DNA of 64,000 nt from assembly GCA_031292555.1 (NCBI GenBank), contig JARLGV010000030.1, forward strand, positions 1-64,000, read 5' to 3'. Position 1 is the stretch's first letter. The number at the start of each line of letters is the position of its first letter. Below, piece by piece: positions 7,534 to 14,967 of the stretch. The stretch is from Fimbriimonas sp. GTDB taxonomy: Bacteria; Armatimonadota; Fimbriimonadia; Fimbriimonadales; Fimbriimonadaceae. A program made the translations under genes and the position numbers. Under the pieces are notes generated by a model, which saw nothing but the letters and a program-made list of their open reading frames with translations, was not told the origin of the DNA and made no database searches.

Positions 7534-8795
7534 TGTTCGTCCGTAAAAGCGAATGAGACCTCGCCGATGCTGACGTTATCGCCTTCGCGGGCTCCATGGC
7601 TGCGGAGCTTTTCGATCACGCCGATCCGCTCAAGCCTTCGGTGAAGGTACCTGACCGCCTCGTCGTTCTCTAGGTCGGTCATCGCCACAAGTCGTTCAAT
7701 CCTACGTCCGGTCACCCTGAAGCCGTCCTCGCTCGATTCGACGTCGAAGGCGAGGTCGAAGGTCGACTTGAGAGCAGGCAGCAGCATCGGAGCATCGTCT
7801 GCCGGCTTAGTGGACGCGAGCGTCTCGGCAATTTCGCGAAGTAGTTCGGGAAGGCCTTGGCCGGTGAATCCAGAGATCGGGAACATCGGCTTGCCGATCG
7901 CCTCAAATCTCTCCCGCAGCGCATTGAATTCTCCAGAGGGAATGACGTCGACCTTGTTCAGAGCGATGATCCGCGGCCGGGCCCATACTTCCTCGGAATA
8001 GAGACGGATCTCGTCTTCGATCGTCAAGTAGTTCGCCACCGGATCCGAATCGTCGGGTGGATGACAGTCGACGACGTGAACCAACACTCGGTTCCGCTCG
8101 ACATGCTTCAGGAACTGGTGACCAAGTCCCACACCAAAGCTCGCTCCATGAATGAGCCCAGGCATATCCGCTACGACAAATGTGTCATCCATGTAGCGGA
8201 CGACACCAAGGTTGGGAATGATCGTTGTGAAAGCGTAGTCGGCGATCTTTGGCTTTGCCGCACTGATACGGGAGATCAAGGTGCTCTTGCCTGCGTTGGG
8301 AAGGCCGATCAGGCCAACATCGGCAAGCAGTTTCAACTCCAGTTTGGCGATGATCCTTTCGCCGGGAGCCCCCTTCTGAGCGAAGTTCGGAGCCTGCCGG
8401 ACGCTGCTCGTGTAGTGAGAGTTGCCAAAGCCGCCCTTTCCGCCCTGACACAGGACGTAGCGCATGCCGTTAGTGGCCATGTCGACGACTACTTCATCGG
8501 TAGCTGTGTTCGTCACGACCGTACCAACCGGAACTTTGACCTCGATGTTCTTTGCATCGCGTCCTCGTTTGTTGCCAACGCCGTGGCCGCCGTCCTCTGC
8601 TTCGAGGTGCTGCTGCAACTTGAGATCGTAGAGCGTGCGCCGGTTCCGGTCCGCAACAAGGATCAGGTCTCCGCCTCGACCGCCATCCGCTCCGTTTGGG
8701 CCGCCGCGAGGAACATGCTTCTCTCGGTGAAAGCTAACCGCCCCGGATCCACCGCGGCCAGAGCTAAACGTTACAACCGCTTCGTCCAGGAACAT
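7530..8795 (-). CDS. obgE: Obg family GTPase (ribosome assembly)
   Basis: 421 residues from the ATG at 8795, which gives the universal MFLDEAVVTFSSGRGGSGA start; a TTG 69 bases further upstream is open but unlikely. The order is an Obg glycine-rich domain (about 1-158, PRGGPNGADGGRGGD), a GTPase domain with G1 GLPNAGKST, G3 DMPGLI and G4 NKVD, then a C-terminal OCT domain (about 345-420, FRVTGRRIERLVAMTDLEND). Obg acts in late 50S assembly and stress signalling through ppGpp; a RelA/SpoT gene lies at 23047-25269. First gene of the obgE-nadD-rsfS operon. Confidence 0.96.
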   Translation of the reverse strand: MFLDEAVVTFSSGRGGSGAVSFHREKHVPRGGPNGADGGRGGDLILVADRNRRTLYDLKLQQHLEAEDGGHGVGNKRGRDAKNIEVKVPVGTVVTNTATDEVVVDMATNGMRYVLCQGGKGGFGNSHYTSSVRQAPNFAQKGAPGERIIAKLELKLLADVGLIGLPNAGKSTLISRISAAKPKIADYAFTTIIPNLGVVRYMDDTFVVADMPGLIHGASFGVGLGHQFLKHVERNRVLVHVVDCHPPDDSDPVANYLTIEDEIRLYSEEVWARPRIIALNKVDVIPSGEFNALRERFEAIGKPMFPISGFTGQGLPELLREIAETLASTKPADDAPMLLPALKSTFDLAFDVESSEDGFRVTGRRIERLVAMTDLENDEAVRYLHRRLERIGVIEKLRSHGAREGDNVSIGEVSFAFTDEQ

Positions 8796-8894
8796 AGACA
8801 ACAGTTTACCTTCTCTCGTATATTCGAGAAGGAAACGAGCTTGACGATGGCCGGCGAACGGCAATGAGCCAGGCTCAAGTTAGCAGGAAAGTAA

Positions 8895-11408
8895 GTGGCG
8901 ACAATCGACGCAGAAGGATCGAATCGAATGGCGATGGAGCCCATTCTTCGTTTGGAGGAGTGGTTCCGATCACGCGGCTGGGCGCCTTTCGAGTTTCAAA
9001 AGGAGGTTTGGCAGGCGTACCTGAATGGGGAAAGCGGCCTGATACACTCCGCAACAGGAACGGGCAAGACTCTGGGAGCCTGGTTGGGTCCTCTCGCCGA
9101 GTGGATGCGTGAGAACCCTGACGAGAACTCAGGCGATCATGCGAAAAAGCGGGCCGACGCTCCCGGTCTCCGCGTCCTCTGGATAACGCCGCTGCGTGCA
9201 CTCGCCGCCGATACCGAGCTTTCCCTCAAACTCCCTCTCGAGGCGCTGGGCATCTACTGGACTGTCGAAATACGCACTGGGGATACGAGCCAATCGCTTC
9301 GCAAAAGGCAGGCCGAGCAATTACCGACTGCACTCATAACCACGCCGGAAAGCCTCATTTTGATGCTTATGCGCAAGGATTCGGACGAATTGCTCCGGGA
9401 TTTGCGTTGCATTGTCGTTGATGAGTGGCATGAACTACTATCAACAAAGCGAGGTGTTCAAACCGAGCTGGCGCTGGCAAGAGTCCGGCGGATCAAGCCG
9501 GGTGTGAAGACGTGGGGTGTCTCGGCAACACTCGGGAACCTCGAGGGCGCAACCGAATCGCTGCTTGGGGCGGGGGTTCGAGGAACGACCGTGCTCGGTC
9601 ATATGGCTAAGGAAATCGTCATCGATTCGGTACTGCCCAAGAACATCACTCGGTTTCCATGGTCCGGACACTTCGGAACATCGATGATCCCCGCGGTCGT
9701 GGAAGCAATCGACGGCAGCGGAACCTGCCTCATTTTCACGAATACGCGATCCCAAACGGAGATCTGGCATCAACAGATCCTGGCAAGGCGTCCCGAGTGG
9801 CGGGATCAAGTCGGTATTCACCACGGATCGCTCGACCGGGAGACCCGCGACAAGGTTGAGAACGACATCAAAACAGGGAAGTTGCGGGCGGTTGTCTGCA
9901 CCTCCAGTCTCGACTTGGGCGTCGACTTCTCACCGGTTGACCGAGTGCTCCAGGTAGGCAGCCCCAAAGGTGTCGCGAGACTTCTACAACGGGCCGGGCG
10001 CAGCGGCCACCGTCCAGGCGTACCAAGCCGGGTCACCTGCGTTCCCACCCACGCGTTTGAACTTGTGGATATCGCTTCGGCCCGCGAAGCTGCCCTCGAC
10101 GGCCGCATTGAAAGGCGCGAAAACCTATCCAAACCACTCGATGTCCTGTCCCAACACCTCGTGAGCATCGCAGTCGGGCCAGGCTTCCGGCCGCAAGAAC
10201 TTCTCGAAGAGGTACGCACTACCGTCGCGTACCAAGACCTCACCGATGAGGAGTGGGAGTGGGTGCTCGATTTCGTAGTTCGGGGAGGCGAGACCCTCCG
10301 GGCTTACCCCGCATTCCGCCGGGTTGTAATGGGGGTGGACGGCGTGTACCGGGTTGAAGATCGGGACATCGCTCAGCGCCATCGCCTCACGGTTGGGACC
10401 ATCATGAGCGACATGGCGATGTCGGTGCAGCTCGTGCACGGCGCCCGACTGGGGACGGTGGAGGAGTCCTTTCTGTCGAGACTCAGCCCGGGTGACCGCT
10501 TTATGTTTGCCGGACGGATCGTCGAATTCGTTCAGATCCGAGATATGACCGCCTGGGTTCGAAAGGCTACGAACCGGAGCGGCGTGGTACCTCGTTGGGC
10601 AGGCGGGCGGGTTCCGCTTACTACCGAACTGTCTCATGCGATTCGCCAGGAACTCGAACACGTCAAGTACGGTGACCTGCGTTCCCCCGAAATGCACTCG
10701 CTTGAGCCCATTCTCGTCTTGCAGGCCAAATGGTCGGCGATACCGGCTGAGGATGAATTGCTCATCGAGCGGGTCGAAACCTCGGAAGGACACCATCTCT
10801 TTTTCTATCCGTTTGAGGGACGTCTGGTTCACGAGGGACTTGCCGCCCTGTTTGCCTACCGGATCTCCCAACGTCAGCGCATCACATTCAGCATCGCTTG
10901 CAACGACTACGGCCTTGAACTGCTTGCGCCCAAGCAGGCTTGGCTTGAGGACGCAATCGAAGATGGACTGTTTAGCGACCAGAATTTGGCGTCCGATATA
11001 GTTGAGAGCTTGAACGCCAGCGAGATGGCAAAGCGGCAGTTTCGGGAAGTCGCCCGGATTGCAGGCCTCGTATTCCAGGGCTATCCGTGGATGACGAAGT
11101 CGGCCAAACAGGTTCAGGCAACAAGCGGCCTGTTCTTCGACGTTTTCGCACGCTACGACCCCAAGAACATGTTATTGCAGCAAGCAGAGAGGGAAGTGCT
11201 CGAGCGACAATTGGAGCAAAGTCGGATGGGCGTGGCGTTGCGCCGCCTGCAGCAGGCCAAGTTACTGATCACCGAGCCGCCCAAGCCCACGCCGATGGCC
11301 TTCCCAATTCTGGTCGACCGCCTGAGAGGCACGATTACAAGCGAGCACATCAACGATCGGATCGAGAAGATGAGTCTTCGGTTGGAAAAGGAGGCCGACC
11401 TAACATAA
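8895..11408 (+). CDS. Ligase-associated DEXH-box helicase (Lhr-like)
   Basis: About 830 residues. Motif I SATGTGKT, Ia TPLRALA, motif II DEWH (the Lhr-type form of DExH), motif III SATLGN, and motifs V/VI in SSLDLGVDFSPVDRVLQVGSP and RLLQRAGRSGHRPG are all present. The C-terminal region matches the winged-helix/Lhr core of the bacterial DNA-damage-response subfamily encoded beside PdeM. That family is a 3'-5' ATP-dependent DNA or RNA:DNA helicase. The GTG at 8895 gives the longest frame, but ATG at 8928 with AGAAGGA upstream gives the usual family N-terminus. The PdeM gene follows after six bases. The exonuclease and ATP-dependent ligase found in full clusters are absent here. Confidence 0.92.
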   Translation: MATIDAEGSNRMAMEPILRLEEWFRSRGWAPFEFQKEVWQAYLNGESGLIHSATGTGKTLGAWLGPLAEWMRENPDENSGDHAKKRADAPGLRVLWITPLRALAADTELSLKLPLEALGIYWTVEIRTGDTSQSLRKRQAEQLPTALITTPESLILMLMRKDSDELLRDLRCIVVDEWHELLSTKRGVQTELALARVRRIKPGVKTWGVSATLGNLEGATESLLGAGVRGTTVLGHMAKEIVIDSVLPKNITRFPWSGHFGTSMIPAVVEAIDGSGTCLIFTNTRSQTEIWHQQILARRPEWRDQVGIHHGSLDRETRDKVENDIKTGKLRAVVCTSSLDLGVDFSPVDRVLQVGSPKGVARLLQRAGRSGHRPGVPSRVTCVPTHAFELVDIASAREAALDGRIERRENLSKPLDVLSQHLVSIAVGPGFRPQELLEEVRTTVAYQDLTDEEWEWVLDFVVRGGETLRAYPAFRRVVMGVDGVYRVEDRDIAQRHRLTVGTIMSDMAMSVQLVHGARLGTVEESFLSRLSPGDRFMFAGRIVEFVQIRDMTAWVRKATNRSGVVPRWAGGRVPLTTELSHAIRQELEHVKYGDLRSPEMHSLEPILVLQAKWSAIPAEDELLIERVETSEGHHLFFYPFEGRLVHEGLAALFAYRISQRQRITFSIACNDYGLELLAPKQAWLEDAIEDGLFSDQNLASDIVESLNASEMAKRQFREVARIAGLVFQGYPWMTKSAKQVQATSGLFFDVFARYDPKNMLLQQAEREVLERQLEQSRMGVALRRLQQAKLLITEPPKPTPMAFPILVDRLRGTITSEHINDRIEKMSLRLEKEADLT

Positions 11409-11414
11409 TAGTCC

Positions 11415-12089
11415 GTGCCCGAATCTATCGAGGTCCTCATCGCCGGCGAACGTATGTTCGCACTAGGCGAGAAGGCGTTGCTTTGGCCCGAACGATCGAC
11501 GCTATTCGTCGCGGACGTTCATCTAGGTAAGGACTCGGCAATGATCGCGTCCTCGATCCCGGTGCCGCTAGGCGCCACCACCGAATCCTTGTGTCGCTTG
11601 AGCAGATTGATCGAGCAGACCGGGGTGAGTTCACTTGTCTTGCTGGGAGACCTGTGGCACGCGAAGGCGGGCCGATCCGATCAAGTCTACGGCGAGTTCG
11701 TCGTATGGACTCGAATGCACGCGGGAGTCAAAATGACTCTGGTCGAAGGCAACCACGATATCAAAGCTGGTCCCCTTACGGCTGAAACAAGAATCGAAGA
11801 GGTTTCGGAACCCTTTCGGATGTCGCCTTTTGTGCTCTGTCATGTCCCGCAGGTCAGTGACGACGGCTACGTTCTTGCGGGGCACATTCACCCTGGCGTG
11901 GTTCTCGAAGGGTTCGGGCGCCAATCGATCAAATTGCCTTGTTTCTGGTTCGGCAATCGGATGTGCGTCTTGCCTGCATTCGGCGAGTTCACCGGTTGCG
12001 CGAGAGTCGCTCCGGTGGAAGGCGACCGAGTTTTGGTTGTCGCCAACGGCCAGGTACTGCCCGTGCAAACCGTCGTCGCCGAGCCGTAA
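11415..12089 (+). CDS. pdeM: Ligase-associated endonuclease PdeM (metallophosphoesterase)
   Basis: 224 residues from GTG at 11415. The dimetal phosphoesterase motifs are in order: DVHLGK, GDLWH, GNHD and GHIHPG, which together supply the metal ligands. Family members encoded next to the Lhr-like helicase are called ligase-associated DNA-damage-response endonucleases and cut nucleic-acid phosphodiesters. Six bases separate it from the helicase, so the two are almost certainly co-expressed and act together on damaged DNA. The exact substrate is unknown. Confidence 0.92.
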   Translation: MPESIEVLIAGERMFALGEKALLWPERSTLFVADVHLGKDSAMIASSIPVPLGATTESLCRLSRLIEQTGVSSLVLLGDLWHAKAGRSDQVYGEFVVWTRMHAGVKMTLVEGNHDIKAGPLTAETRIEEVSEPFRMSPFVLCHVPQVSDDGYVLAGHIHPGVVLEGFGRQSIKLPCFWFGNRMCVLPAFGEFTGCARVAPVEGDRVLVVANGQVLPVQTVVAEP

Positions 12090-12192
12090 CTGGCGCCGTG
12101 CAGCAGGATTTTGGAAGCGGTTTTGCCAAACCTACATGAATTGCCCTGCCAAGGGTTCATTTCCAACGACAGGCAGGTAACGTTCGATTGAG

Positions 12193-12948
12193 ATGGCTAT
12201 ACCGATTGCATTACAGCTTTACTCGGTGCGCGACGACTGCGCACACGACTTTTTCGGCACGATCGCCAAGGTTTCGGCGATGGGGTACGCCGGCGTCGAA
12301 TTCGCAGGCTACCATGGCGCCGAAGCCAAGGATATCCGGAAGGTTCTAGACGACCACGGACTGAAGGTCGCCGGCACCCACGCCGGCTTCGACACGCTTC
12401 AAGATGACCGGCTCGAGCCGACGATCGAGTTTCACAAGGTGTTGGGCTGCACGAACCTGGTGGTTCCGTGGCTCCCCGAAGCGACACGAGCTACTCCGGA
12501 TGCCTGCAAGGCGACGGCCGACAAGCTCAATGTTGTCGCGGAGAAACTGAAAGCACACGGGATGCGGACCGGCTTCCATTGCCATCAAGGGGACATGTCG
12601 GCCCTGGATGGCGGCAAGAGCGCATGGGACCTGTTGGGTGAATGCACTGTTCCCGAGTTCATCATGCAGTACGACACTGCCAACGGCATGTCGGGTGGCG
12701 CGGATCCAGTACAGCCTATTCTCGATTGGCCTGGACGAGGGATCACCGTCCATCTGAAGGAGTGGTCAGGCGTCCATGGGGCCAAAGTGATCGGCGAAGG
12801 CAATATTCCGTGGGCCAAGGTGTTTGAAGCGTGCGAAACGGTTGCCGGTACTCAGTGGTACATCGTCGAGCATGAGTCCTATGAAGGCATGACCCCTCTC
12901 GAAGCAGTCGATGCCTGCCTCAAGAACCTCCGTGGAATGGGCAAATAG
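12193..12948 (+). CDS. Sugar phosphate isomerase/epimerase (TIM barrel)
   Basis: 251 residues of the xylose-isomerase-like TIM-barrel superfamily (COG1082). Features are ALQLYSVRDD at strand 1, MGYAGVEFAGYHG at strand 2, FHCHQGDM with metal-type His residues, MQYDTANGMSGG, TVHLKEW and YIVEHESYEG with the C-terminal Glu. A divalent metal at the barrel mouth is expected. Members isomerise or epimerise free sugars, inositols or hydroxypyruvate; the substrate is not readable here. It stands 103 bases after pdeM and has no sugar-pathway neighbours. Confidence 0.88.
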   Translation: MAIPIALQLYSVRDDCAHDFFGTIAKVSAMGYAGVEFAGYHGAEAKDIRKVLDDHGLKVAGTHAGFDTLQDDRLEPTIEFHKVLGCTNLVVPWLPEATRATPDACKATADKLNVVAEKLKAHGMRTGFHCHQGDMSALDGGKSAWDLLGECTVPEFIMQYDTANGMSGGADPVQPILDWPGRGITVHLKEWSGVHGAKVIGEGNIPWAKVFEACETVAGTQWYIVEHESYEGMTPLEAVDACLKNLRGMGK

Positions 12949-12960
12949 CCTCCCTCAATA

Positions 12961-12997
12961 ACAAAAAACCGGCTCACGCTTTGTGCGCGAGCCGGTT
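12961..12997 (-). terminator. Rho-independent terminator of the 80-aa gene
   Basis: Arms AACCGGCTC (12967-12975) and GAGCCGGTT (12989-12997) form a 9-bp stem. On the minus strand the hairpin is followed by TTTTTTGT, the U-tract of an intrinsic terminator for the minus-strand gene ending at 13015. It may also slow plus-strand transcripts from the sugar isomerase. Confidence 0.85.
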
Positions 12998-13014
12998 GAG
13001 ACGATAAGGGCAGA

Positions 13015-13257
13015 TCAATGACGCGGTTCGAGAACCCGCTCCATTCCGGTGGTTGCCAGAATATCGAGCCTTATCAACGCGTCGTGGCTATCCACATCGG
13101 TCGCCACATCGTGCACACCGTATAGCTTTCCGTTGATAACTATTCTCTGTCCGCGATTGGGCAGGGCGTCGAGCTTCCCTTTAAACAGAAGCGTCCCCGT
13201 TCGATCGAAATAGTAGGCATCGAAATTATCCTTAAACAGGGTATTTTGTGGTTCCAT
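13015..13257 (-). CDS. Small hypothetical protein, 80 aa
   Basis: Not recognised. The 80-residue product is acidic at the front and has a beta-rich core (RTGTLLFKG, LPNRGQRIVINGKLYGVHDV, ALIRLDIL). The pattern LF...P..G..V..-G.LY.+..V also appears in the 89-aa protein at 14000-14269, so the two may be distant relatives. The gene is followed by a clear terminator, which supports its being real. It is transcribed away from the pilin gene. Confidence 0.65.
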   Translation of the reverse strand: MEPQNTLFKDNFDAYYFDRTGTLLFKGKLDALPNRGQRIVINGKLYGVHDVATDVDSHDALIRLDILATTGMERVLEPRH

Positions 13258-13466
13258 CCTCGTTCCTTCGGCGCGAGATGCGTAAAAACACGTCCCATCG
13301 GCGCGACGTTTGTCACTAAACTATAGCAGGCATTCTGATGAAATCTTGCCTCTACGCTCGATTTACGTCGGGGGGACTTGGGAGGATTCGGGATCAGGCA
13401 CTGACAGGATTTGTGTAACCCGAAACCTGGTATTGCCCCCTCCTCGTGGCACACTGGGGAATACAA

Positions 13467-13859
13467 ATGATGATGACTATCTACCGCTCCCGATTTTACA
13501 GGATGGCCTTCACGCTGATTGAGCTGCTTGTCGTTGTTCTGATTTTAGGGGTACTCACCGCGATCGCCTTGCCGTCATATTTGAGTTCCGTCCAGACGTC
13601 CCGCAGAGGCGCGGCTAATACCAACGCTCGCGCCTTGGCATCAGCCGTTGAGGCAAAGGCGATTCAATTGGGCTCATACGACACGACGCTCGCAGACTAT
13701 GCCACGGACTTGGGCGGTTCGATTCCCAACAATCCGTGCACTGGAACAACCACAGGCTATTCGATCACGACGACGGCAAGTTCGGCAAGCGTTCTGGCTT
13801 CGACCGGCACCAATTGCGGCGCTTGGACGCCGATTACGTTTGCGCTGCTAACGCCTTAG
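13467..13859 (+). CDS. Type IV pilin-like protein
   Basis: 130 residues from ATG at 13467. The class III leader MMMTIYRSRFYRMA precedes [20 protein letters not shown], the classic N-terminal methylation/transmembrane helix with Glu5. The cleavage position would have Ala, not Gly, at -1. The body is short and Thr/Ser-rich with two cysteines (NNPCTG, TNCGAW) near the C-terminus, as in the pilin D-region loop. The minor start ATG just before AFTLIE is also possible. It lies 22 kb from the secretion cluster and stands alone, so it may be a pilus subunit or an orphan pseudopilin. Confidence 0.85.
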   Translation: MMMTIYRSRFYRMAFTLIELLVVVLILGVLTAIALPSYLSSVQTSRRGAANTNARALASAVEAKAIQLGSYDTTLADYATDLGGSIPNNPCTGTTTGYSITTTASSASVLASTGTNCGAWTPITFALLTP

Positions 13860-13999
13860 CATCGAACTTATCGATTCCCACAAATAGGAGGCTGAGCAAA
13901 ACAGAGAGCGAGTTTGAACTTCCATTTGTTTGTCTCGCGTGTCGAAACACGGGCAAGTCCTCATCGTCATATAGTTCATGAACAAGAAGGGAGTCGCAG

Positions 14000-14269
14000 A
14001 TGCCTGATCTACTAAAGTTCCCCATGTCCGCTCAGTTCATGGATGGGGAAACAACCAAGATTTTGTTCGAGCACTGGGTGGGATCGTATCCTTACCCTGG
14101 AACCAAGGTCGAAAGCGGTGGAGTGCTATACCGAATCGACCGTGTCGGAATGTCGTCCACCTATAACCGGATGGTCGTGGTCATGTTGCCAGACAAGGGC
14201 ACTCCTCAGATCGACGAGGATGTTTTGGAGAAAGCAATGATTAAGATTCTCCAAAGTTCAGTTGTCTAG
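14000..14269 (+). CDS. Small hypothetical protein, 89 aa
   Basis: Not recognised. 89 residues starting MPDLLKFPMSAQFMDGET, with a beta-rich centre (KILFEH, YPYPGTKVESGGVLYRIDRV, NRMVVVML) and a helical tail (DEDVLEKAMIKILQSS). GAAGGGAGTCG lies just upstream of the ATG. The central pattern resembles that of the 80-aa protein at 13015-13257. An intrinsic terminator follows at 14307, consistent with a single-gene unit. Confidence 0.65.
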   Translation: MPDLLKFPMSAQFMDGETTKILFEHWVGSYPYPGTKVESGGVLYRIDRVGMSSTYNRMVVVMLPDKGTPQIDEDVLEKAMIKILQSSVV

Positions 14270-14306
14270 ACCGCCTTCCATGCTTTGGTCGGCGGAGGAA
14301 GGACAA

Positions 14307-14349
14307 AGCGGGGCATGCGCAAGCGATGAGGCGCGGCCCCGCTCTTTTG
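14307..14349 (+). terminator. Rho-independent terminator after the 89-aa gene
   Basis: AGCGGGGC (14307-14314) pairs with GCCCCGCT (14336-14343), and the hairpin is followed by CTTTTGT. It sits 38 bases after the stop of the 89-aa gene. Confidence 0.8.
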
Positions 14350-14446
14350 TGCGCGAGCCTTGGGGCATTCTTAGTCCTATGATAAGATTCTGGAGGAATT
14401 TAACCGGGTAAGTCCCAAATAGCCTCAACAGGTGTAGACTCAAATC

Positions 14447-14665
14447 GTGGAGAAAGCGTTTACCTTCAACGAACTTCAGAGGCCTGAAGACTGGAGTTCG
14501 GTAAGGAGCATCTACGGGGACACCGTTGTCTTCAGCCCAGACCTGTACGACGTTTGGAAGGGAGCCCATTTCATGGGCATGGCCCTGACCGAGTCGAACG
14601 ATGACGCCACCGGAGCCACGCCGCCCCGTTGGGTCGTGAGACGATTCGATTTTTCTGAAGCCTGA
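14447..14665 (+). CDS. Small hypothetical protein, 72 aa
   Basis: A 72-residue open frame from GTG at 14447 with no recognised family. Composition is protein-like (MEKAFTFNELQRPEDWSSVR, WVVRRFDFSEA), with several Trp and acidic residues. The ribosome site is weak. It lies between a terminator and a 300-bp gap, so the evidence is only coding composition and position. Confidence 0.45.
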   Translation: MEKAFTFNELQRPEDWSSVRSIYGDTVVFSPDLYDVWKGAHFMGMALTESNDDATGATPPRWVVRRFDFSEA

Positions 14666-14967
14666 GGCTGCTTACGATAGGTTCGATGATCCGGCATCCC
14701 TAATGTACGATGGTCGGAGCGAGTGAGAATGTGCCTTGCTTCATCAGTCTTCCATGCCAGCGGGAGACGAAGAAGTCGAGACGACTGGCACGCCGGATTG
14801 CGGCTCTCAACTCGTCCGAAATAGGCCGAATGCCGAAACAGAGCAGAACGTGGGCCAAGCTAACAGTAAGCTCTGCCTTTTCAATAGTAAGAATGCGGTA
14901 AGAATGGGCACTGGGCCGATCGCCCTGACTTGTACGCCAAGAGGGAAGGGGGCTATTCTAGATAACC
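14666..14967 (+). other. Gene-free spacer upstream of the propeller protein
   Basis: About 300 bases with no convincing gene, RNA or terminator. Small open frames exist but lack ribosome sites. The end of the region carries AGAGGGAAGGGGG upstream of the ATG at 14968, which probably includes the ribosome site, and must hold the promoter of the propeller gene. Confidence 0.4.

Noticed and set aside
7857-8867. Plus-strand open frame of 336 codons antisense to obgE
   Set aside because: obgE is unmistakable on the other strand; the frame has no ribosome site or motif.
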